Source: Phoronis australis (lineage: Eukaryota > Phoronida > Phoronidae). Taken from it: 64,000 nucleotides of DNA. Positions within the stretch are counted from its first letter, which is position 1; the number at the start of each line of letters is the position of its first letter. A program made the translations under genes and the position numbers. The notes under the pieces are model-generated. The model was not told where the DNA came from. It was given only the letters and a program-made list of their open reading frames with translations, and made no database searches. This document shows, one piece after another, positions 57,001-64,000 of this stretch. The stretch is taken from contig NMRA01000028.1 in the NCBI GenBank assembly GCA_002633005.1, positions 1,015,556 through 1,079,555 of the forward strand, in the 5' to 3' direction.

Positions 57001-60000
57001 AGCAATTCTCACCATTGTCTGCCTGACATTTGCTGAAATCAAGGTTGTTGACTTCACCAGGCAAATATGCTACTTTTTAACACAATCGCACGTGCACTTG
57101 AGATTCTGAGATATTTCCAATCTACATATTTCTCTAAAATTTCTTGATCTTCAAATCGCCAGCCTTTGATAAGTGGAGATAAGATGTATTGTTTGACCAA
57201 ATCTTGGTGAGTGTCAAGTTGTGATATCTTGGTATCTCTGAAATGCATGTGGTACTCATAGATACAGTGCTCTGACATTAGTGAACTGACTGGTTCCTAG
57301 TTACTACATGACTTGTAATACTTTGTCTGGAAACAAGATTTACAATTGAAATGTTTAACAAATGAGAAAAGCTTAGGAGGAACTTACAACTGAACTAGTC
57401 TACAGTCTTTGGAAAGTTTGCCTACTTTGAATGTATTTACCCCATCTGAACATATTAATCATTGAAATAGTTTGTTCAAAATTGTCTTACCTAAAATTGA
57501 CCGTATTTTTGTTGAACATTTTAACAAATTTCCAAGTCTTAAAAGTCGAGTTTTCTTCATTTTTGCCAGAGTGTTATCTGGTCATTAACTTTGTTTCTAA
57601 TTTCCACATTTTCTAGAAAATTTCTCCGCAACTTAGATGGAACTAGATACTTTGAGTAAGATTTTACCATCATTTAAAGGTACAGCAAATTGTTGTGAAC
57701 ATAGCTTTGTACTCCGTCACGTAATATAAATTGTCCGTATCCAACAGGCACTATCGTAGGCTACATCTCAGCATCGGACAATGATGCCAGCGACAACGGT
57801 ACCGTTACTTACTCTATGTTAACTGATTGGGGGAAGAACGTGTTCTCACTTCACAAGTCAAAAGGTGTGGGTGTGTTCACAGTAACGGGAATCTTAGATC
57901 GTGAACAGGTAAGCACTTGTTTTTGTAAATTTATGTTTACTGCTTTAAAAAAGTCTTTTGTAATTGTATTTGTTGTCAGTATGTTGAATAATGACACTTA
58001 AAATGCAGAGCAATTTGAGTCAGGTCAGTACTTCAAGTTTGAGTAGGGAATTAGGTTGGTTAAAATGAGTCACCTCAGTAAAACGTGACCTACGACCTTC
58101 ACTTATCACGTTCCTGTCCTGGAAACTAAAAAGAATGTAGCTTCAATTGTATAGTAGACTGATTTAATATTAAAGTATTACTTTTAAATGTGATATATCT
58201 GAGTTAAATAAATTATTTTGTTTGAAGAGATTTGGATAACCTCTGTATGTCTGCTTTAGTTTTTTTTAAAAGTCTAGTTATACCAAAAAGGAAGATGTGA
58301 TTTTTAACCTTGTCTGGGCCTTTTAACTGACCAAGGATTGATTTTTTGTCTTGACAGTATTTGTCAACACCAGTGATCTGGTCTGGCGTAACTTTGTGTA
58401 AACAATATTTTTTGCTTCAAATCAACCATGTCCATCTGTGCAAGCCAGGCACTAATACAGATTGGGTTACATAAAATACAAAGAAATGTTTCCAAAAAAT
58501 GGCCTGCAGGTGCTGGTGCCTTCACATGTTAGAGGCGGAGGTTTGAAGAGCAAACCAACCTTGGCCAAGAATTTAGTCTGGCTGCCATAATGGGCACCGT
58601 TTCGAAAATTTTACACTGCATGGACACTTTACACAATTTTAGGATGAACCTTTGCATTAGTAAAAATGGATGGATTACCTCTGTAAATTCATGGTATTTC
58701 ACTGGAACGCACTGTAGAGGGCGCTCTGCTTTGACCTCTGATTGAAGGTGCAAGATGGTGTCTTTTTATGGTTTTACTGTCTCTTCATTTAAAGACTATC
58801 AAGTCAATACATTTTGTTCTGATTTCATCCATATTCATTTGTTCACTCTTTTTTAAACTTGTTTTCTAAACAGAGTGGATTAATGTGTTTATATTAATAT
58901 ATTCTGATGTTTGTAAACTATTGTATTAATATTTGTATATCTTATTTTCATAATTGGTTACAACCGCAGATGTATTAAATTTTGTAAGAAGTGTTCAAAT
59001 TTATTGCATTTCACTATTTATTTCACAGTTTGAACACTATGTGATCACAGTGAAAGCTGAGGACAAGGGTTCTCCTCCGTTGACCAGCACCACTACTGTC
59101 TACATCAACATCATGGACAGTAATGACAATGCACCTGTCTTTGACCCCGCCTCCTACAGCACCGATAGTCTTTCCGAGGATGCCAAGGTTGGCACCAGTG
59201 TCATTCAAGTACACGCCACTGATCAGGATGCTGGTAAGATATGATTATAATAATATATGATAAGTTATCCTCCATGAGTGGAAATGGACTCAAAGCACAA
59301 AAATACTTAATTTAATAATGTATAGTGTATGCTGCAGAAATTTTTAAGTATTATATTTTTATGAAATTGTGTCAAGATAAAAATGTTTCACTGCATAAGT
59401 TTTATAATTTTAGGAAAATACCGGTTCAATTTTTTTATAAAAATCTAAGAGAAGACTTGGATACCATTGATTAAGACTATTCTACTTGGGCCGGGCAACA
59501 TCTGTCTCTTGGTCCATGTAAACATTTACAGTGTTCTAACAGAGTTGAAAATGAGTTGAGATTAGGGTATAATGTTCAAACAATGGACCATTGATGACAA
59601 AATCTTTGTTGAAGCTTTTCATGAGTAGAAGTACAATTGTGGAACCATGTACCTATCGTGGCACCATCATTGTACGTGGTACTTGTGAAGTTCTATGAAT
59701 AAAATGGTGTTGTTAGCTTTGGAAGATTTATTCACCCCATACCACCAGTAGGCCATGGGATTTGAAACTTCCTGTTTATTATGTGAACTTATGGTGGATG
59801 TAAACATGGATGCCAGAGTCAACTGTGGAGGGTAGTCTGTCTGAGGGTCAATAATAGCCAGGTTGAAAAATACCAGCTTTGAACATTTTGTTTTTAGAAT
59901 CAGTGTCATAAATTATTAGTAGCCCCAAGTGGTCAAGATCTAAGACACTGTTTTCTTTTATGAGCAAAAATGCAATACTTGTCTGAAACTTGCTGCACTG

Positions 60001-63000
60001 CAATCTCTCCATTCTGTTCTCGCTGCCCTGCTCCATAAAGTTTTATTGTGGCCACTAGTATTAGGACACTGCACGGTGACTGAGAGAGACACCATCTTTG
60101 AAAACAATTACTGACAAGTCGTGGAGTATGACACGTGTCCCTGGCAGTTGTCAAAATTGTCTGTTTTTCTCATGTTCATGTAGAAAGTCTCTATCCTTTA
60201 TGGACCACATTCTGTGAATGCAGTGGAATCTGTTCATAGGTGGAGCCTTTATTTGCACATAAAAGTCATCATTGATTACATCGGGTTCTGCTAGCTTTAC
60301 TCTGATCATAGCTGTTTTCATCTATTAAGCAATACTTTTAGCACGCACGTTTCATATAGGCAATCTTACTTAAAAATATTTTGTAAGTAAAGTATGTGCG
60401 ACATCATTTGGTTTCCCATTGTTGATAGCTGTCAACTTACACTCAGTTGTCAAATGACCGTTTGTTCGAATGCTTTCGCGTTTCAATAACATTGTGTTTG
60501 AAGCGACAATAGAGCCTTCAACTGCGCCACGGCGACAAATAGTTCCGACCTGGCAGTCACCTCCATACAACAAACACGTTTTATTTGCTTTATGCAAATA
60601 GTTAGCTTCATTTCCCTTAATAGTTAGCTGGACCATTCCCTAAAAGGTATCATGGCTTTATTAAGTATAACTGTAATGTGTCCTCACTTGACTACTGTTT
60701 CACACAAGTCTGCCCTGTGTCCACTTGCAAGTATTTGATGGATGAGAGCATATGGTCTGACCAGAAGGGTCATAAATTAAAGTTGATTGTTTACCTGTGG
60801 TATTGTGCACTTGATGTTTACTGACTTGATACTGACCAGGTAGGCTTCTGTAGTATGTAGCTGTGTCTGCAGTCTCTAGAGTCACACCACCAGTCCCTTT
60901 AGTAGATGGTTTGTCAACATTCTGACCAAATTTATTCAGGGGCACCTCTGGTTTGCATGTTCCCTGTGAAGTCATTGGATGACTGGGGATCACTTGTATA
61001 TGACGAGATCTAATTACTGATAAAAATCAACCACATCCCAACTTAGGAATGATGGCCTCATGAACAGGTCAGATACAGGACAGTGGGCTGGCCAGTTCAT
61101 TAGCCAAACTTTTATGACTGCCTGCAAGCATTCATGGCATGGATCTTTAGGGGGTAAATTTCTTAGCTATTAGATTTTTTTGTGAAATTTAGGAGACTGT
61201 GTTGCAGTGTTCTTATTAGGAGTGACATTGGGAAATTAGTTAAACATTAAGGTTTTTGTTTTAACGAAATGATCTAGTTTCGTTAAAATATGTTTACTGT
61301 TGCAGTATTGGTATGGTAAAATTTCACCAATTTAGAACACATTATGGCAGACACATGAATTTTATTTTCTCATTTTTTCATAAAGGATGTAGTACCAGTT
61401 TGATGCTTTGTCAGTTCTGTGCCATAGCTACCAACAGAAAATATAAAAATTGTGGGCATCTACAACACTGTTAAAAGCCCTTGATATGAAAAACCTGCAA
61501 GTTTGACAATTATTTCTGTCCGAAATTGGTGAAATTTTGTAGTGTACATACAGTTGGTACTAACCTGTACTTGGAAAATTGGAAGGTCAAGTTCATTTCA
61601 GATGATTATGTTATACTTAAGTGTAATTAAAACAAAAACAAAAAGATGTCTATTTTGCTGCAAAGACAGGACTTTGTTAGATTTTAATGGAGACATGCGT
61701 CTGACTATTTGATCTGATTAATGTTTTTTTTGGTTACTGACACCTTTTGCCCAGGGCTTTTAGAAACAATTGTATCTTGGTTGATCTGTCTGCTACTTTT
61801 TAAATCCACCAACAGCTGAATCACTCTCATTTTGATTATGTCCCCCAAGGGCAGCTTTCAAACAACAATTCTAGCACAAAAATTATCCAAAACAAGTAGT
61901 ATGATGAAGTGCATTTTTGTTGATGACCAATAGATTTTGTCCAATGGAACTGTCTAATTTGTGCCTTTTGTAATGACCCTTTTTTCGTATTGGAAAAAAA
62001 AATTGTTTTAGCAAACTTCAAACTGTCCAGTGCTTCTGTATTACTTTCTAAGTCATGTCCACCACGTGAAATACACATCCCAATTCCATAAATTACACCC
62101 ATTTTTGTTTTTGCCGGAAATCAGGGTATCTACTTTTATAAATTGGGAACAGGCCTTTTCGCTTCGTGCAAGCTTTATTGCGTGCAACTTATTAATGTTG
62201 TAAAGAAATAAGATTGCCCCGAGATTTGTCTAGAAATGGGCTTGTACTCCTCTTTTGCAATGCTGTTGCTGAATATGACTCAAATTTGTTTTAAATAGTA
62301 GCCAGTTGCCATCAAAACAAAGACATCTGTTTGTGGTAAATGATATTAGGATAGTTATGTTTCTTCCTATTCCATTAGGAGCCTGTTGACAGTGTATCCC
62401 TTTGCAGACTGTCCATCTCCTGTGGTTGTACAAATAAACAGTAGCTCTGTGCCCAAGGTTTGAGTTTGTTTTTCTGATTTACTCCAACCCCTGCCTTGTT
62501 AGGCTCTAGAGTTGAGGTTAACCAGTAGATTTGATAGGCACCTCTTACTCTGTGTGTGCAGTGCGAGTTCCAGGTGATAAGAGTGTGAAAAGACTACAAA
62601 CTGCACAGATTACTGGCCTTTCATGGGTTCAAACAGTTTTATCGCCAGTTATGTTGGAAAACTGAATTTAATAGCGCTCCTGGAATGCACCATTTTCTAT
62701 CAGCTGTGCTCCTCATGAACATTTGAGTATGTGCTCATGAATAATCTCAAGTGTCTAGTTATATTTAAAGTGTGCAATTTCAGCTGCTGAAAATTTGAAC
62801 TTTCCTGAGGTGTCAAATCAAAATAGGTCATGTCCTGCTCAGTTTACTTGTCATGTGAAGTTACCGAGCTCTATTTCGTTGACGTGCTTGTGATAACGGG
62901 GAAAATATCATCATCACTTAGTGTCTGCTGACTATGTTATCATAGTATTTGTCATGATAAGTCTTTTGCACAGATTTCTGGCACGACTTGTACTTAGGGA

Positions 63001-64000
63001 CTGTGCTTATCCTGGGATAACACTTAGTGTCGCCTGTCCCATGACAGGAATAGAATGCTCCTATCATGGCTTATCTCATAATGTGATAGGATTTGTAAAA
63101 AATGTTCAGGAACCTGTAAATCTGGGTAAAGGCTGTGGGACATAAAAGCTGTAGCATTACTGATTGGAGAGACATCTGGTGGCCATACCTTCACATTTTA
63201 TGGTTGGTGTTCTTTATATACTTTACACCTGTTGTCAGATATAATGATGAAGCAAAATAGTTTGAAGATATCATGGAAGCTTTTGACATTGTGGACCACA
63301 GATTAGGGATTTTAGTGTCTTCATTTGAGAGGTGTACTGTTCTTTATCTTGTCTGAGAATTGGTCTTGGAACAATAAACCAGGTTACCTCATGGCGTATT
63401 GTTATGTTAGTCATAAGTAGCGATTAATATACACTGGTCGTGGATGTCAAGTAAGATGTAAGAAAGTACTGATGACGTAAAGACTGAAAGTCAATGCTCT
63501 GTGATATGAATGTAACAAAGTGATAGTATGAATATTCTAATGTTCTTTTTGTTTGCACTGACTGTTGTTGTGTAACTCTTTTGCGTGAATGAATTTGCTG
63601 TTGAAATAATTTTTATAAATTGTATGATATGTCTCTGTCACTTCAGTATCTTGTTGATAATATCTCTAATTGGCATTTTATTTCTAGGCGACAACAGACA
63701 AATTGAGTACTCAATTTTGACGGGTGATGTCAAAGGTCAGTTCCGCATCAATAAAAACACTGGCGTCATATACACTGCGCAGCCATTGGATAGAGAAAAA
63801 CAACCTAGTTACAGTCTGACAGTTGTCGCCACGGACAAGCCCAGTGACTCTAGTCAGAGGCTGTCTAGTTCTGCTACTGTTGATATAATTCTGCAGGACG
63901 TCAATGATGAATATCCAGTGTTCACCTCACCAGACACTGTCTGGGTGTATGAGAACTCAAATGTGGGAACAACGGTGGCCACGATCCATGCACAGGACCT
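33911..64000 (+). CDS. Giant Fat/Dachsous-type cadherin, 5' part, six exons
   Basis: Six exons (33911-39061, 55169-55367, 56577-56765, 57748-57908, 59029-59233, 63688-64000 open) join in phase to about 2,072 residues. The first Met follows an in-frame TAA at 33821. A hydrophobic core at residues 26-38 (YIYLILILFLCTF) after 25 hydrophilic residues is a signal peptide, with probable cleavage near residue 41. Tandem cadherin repeats of about 105 residues follow, each closed by a D-x-N-D-N-x-P type linker: 19 complete and a 20th begun. That number excludes classical cadherins, clustered protocadherins (6-7) and CELSR/flamingo (9) and points to the Fat or Dachsous families (27-34 repeats). These are membrane proteins that bind each other between cells and control planar polarity and Hippo-pathway growth. 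EGF/laminin-G domains (Fat) or their absence (Dachsous) would decide, but lie beyond the window. Fat4-like is my slight preference. Confidence 0.9.
39062..39193 (+). other. Open read-through of intron 1 giving a hydrophobic tail
   Basis: If the exon 1 donor is not used, the frame stays open for 43-44 codons to a TAA at 39191-39193. It ends in a strongly hydrophobic run (RVLLIVSFLVLLQVLIFKI) long enough to span a membrane. No AATAAA is seen in the next few hundred bases, so this may be chance. Confidence 0.25.
43674..43899. mobile_element. Mariner-like MITE, about 226 bp
   Basis: Imperfect terminal inverted repeats: left cgataaaatctcatcaattt then gggacacaa; right read inverted cagtaaaatctcaccaattt then aggacacaa. 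CAGT ends next to TA suggest Tc1/mariner relatives. AT-rich interior, no protein. In cadherin intron 1. Confidence 0.75.
48574..48904. mobile_element. G-run MITE-like element, 331 bp, flanked by ATGTA
   Basis: Begins CAGGGACGGATCCAGGATTT followed by a G run, and ends CCCCCCTAAACCCACTACTG: imperfect inverted ends. ATGTA occurs immediately on both sides (48569-48573, 48905-48909). Interior inverted segments catgcgtgcgcccag and ctgggtgtgcgcatatg are shared with 29615-29885. Confidence 0.65.
51618..51655. mobile_element. Mariner-like MITE end, remnant
   Basis: tacagtaaaaattcttcact then ttgggacacta resembles the terminal repeat of the family. No matching right end found nearby. Confidence 0.4.
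52414..52573. mobile_element. PIF/Harbinger-like MITE, left 160 bp only
   Basis: Nearly identical to 8574-8733, also preceded by TTA (52411-52413), and stops at the single N at 52574. Located in cadherin intron 1. Confidence 0.9.
52574..52574. other. Single ambiguous base
   Basis: One N exactly where the Harbinger-like copy stops matching its full-length relative. Confidence 0.98.
52924..52979. repeat. 28-bp tandem duplication
   Basis: gctcttgtattcagtccatg then ttgcat repeated exactly twice, cadherin intron 1. Confidence 0.93.
55052..55140. repeat. Direct repeat just upstream of cadherin exon 2
   Basis: agatctgtgacaatctacag then tttagtta at about 55053 and agatctgtgacaatctatgg then tttagtta at about 55106, ending about 30 bases before the acceptor, in the branch-point region. 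Confidence 0.88.
55169..55367 (+). CDS. Cadherin exon 2 (end of EC16, start of EC17)
   Basis: 199 bases, residues 1718-1784. VSITLTDENDSAPVF closes EC16, then NRYSVSILENSGTGQPVTTV and TASDRDLN open EC17. Donor G|GTAAGT. Confidence 0.96.
55368..56576 (+). other. Cadherin intron 2
   Basis: 1.2 kb with no coding similarity. A remnant of the mariner-like MITE end (atcctaaattgatgaggttt) lies near 55769-55790. Confidence 0.7.
56577..56765 (+). CDS. Cadherin exon 3 (EC17 end, EC18 start)
   Basis: 189 bases, residues 1784-1847. GRISTTDNLDREIKPRYILT, then VDILDLNDNAPKF and KDVYAFSVGEDTSRG. Acceptor TTTTGTCAG, donor GTAGGG. Confidence 0.95.
57748..57908 (+). CDS. Cadherin exon 4 (EC18)
   Basis: 161 bases, residues 1847-1900. 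GTIVGYISASDNDASDNGTV then VFTVTGILDREQ. Acceptor CCAACAG, donor GTAAGC. The introns on either side (56766-57747 and 57909-59028) show nothing else. Confidence 0.95.
59029..59233 (+). CDS. Cadherin exon 5 (EC18 end, EC19 start)
   Basis: 205 bases, residues 1901-1969. FEHYVITVKAEDKGSPPLTS, the linker MDSNDNAPVF, then GTSVIQVHATDQDAG. Acceptor TTTCACAG, donor GTAAGA. Confidence 0.96.
59234..63687 (+). other. Cadherin intron 5 (4.45 kb)
   Basis: No coding similarity recognised. Contains the second full copy of the mariner-like MITE (61312-61546). Confidence 0.75.
61312..61546. mobile_element. Mariner-like MITE, second copy, opposite orientation
   Basis: Ends ggtaaaatttcaccaattta and, inverted, acaaaatttcaccaatttcg match those of 43674-43899. 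The interior (atggcagacacatgaatttt, cattttttcataaa) matches the reverse complement of that copy. In cadherin intron 5. Confidence 0.72.
63688..64000 (+). CDS. Cadherin exon 6 (EC19 end, EC20 start), open at the window edge
   Basis: 313 bases, from residue 1969. GDNRQIEYSILTGDVKGQFR, TAQPLDREKQPSYSLTVVAT, then the linker QDVNDEYPVF and VWVYENSNVGTTVATIHAQD. Acceptor TTTCTAG. No donor before base 64000. Confidence 0.95.

Overview
The window is eukaryotic nuclear DNA, AT-rich, with spliced genes, canonical GT/AG junctions, intronic minisatellites and small DNA transposons, and one 275-base run of N. Ancestral-style exon structure and strong similarity to bilaterian proteins suggest a marine invertebrate. 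A mollusc or other lophotrochozoan is my best guess (for example a gggagataactc motif near 26341, common in molluscs), but the sequence does not settle the phylum.

Two large genes lie head to head. On the minus strand, from the start codon at 25981 to the left edge, is the 5' portion of the MYCBP2/highwire/RPM-1 (PHR) E3 ubiquitin-ligase gene. I traced 34 exons. All reading phases join without a break and give about 1,720 residues: a charged N-terminus, an alpha-helical region, RCC1-type repeats interrupted by a Cys-rich segment, a complete first PHR domain, the linker, and the start of the second PHR domain. The rest of the gene (MYC-binding region, RING, etc.) lies beyond the left edge.

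On the plus strand, from 33911 to the right edge, is the 5' part of a giant Fat/Dachsous-type cadherin. A single 5.15-kb exon encodes a signal peptide and about 15 cadherin (EC) repeats. A 16.1-kb intron follows, then five smaller exons that bring the total to 19 complete EC repeats and the start of a 20th. The gene continues past the window. The two proteins have no direct joint pathway visible here; PHR ligases act in axon and synapse development and Fat/Dachsous cadherins in planar polarity and growth control.

The 7.9 kb between the two start codons holds no convincing gene, one 24-bp minisatellite, one MITE-like palindromic element and a diverged direct repeat. Introns carry a PIF/Harbinger-like MITE with TTA target duplication (8574-9334) and a truncated second copy (52414) that ends exactly at a single N, two copies of a hAT-like element with CAGGGCTTGGAAT ends, a mariner-like MITE family in cadherin introns, a tRNA-derived SINE-like sequence, and several minisatellites. 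The most unusual observation is that two MYCBP2 exons (5 and 24) have their 5' splice sites tandemly duplicated into the following intron. At exon 5 the extra donors would add 15 or 30 codons in frame.

I found no CRISPR array, operon, toxin, virus or wholly new system. The novelty here is in gene structure and repeats.
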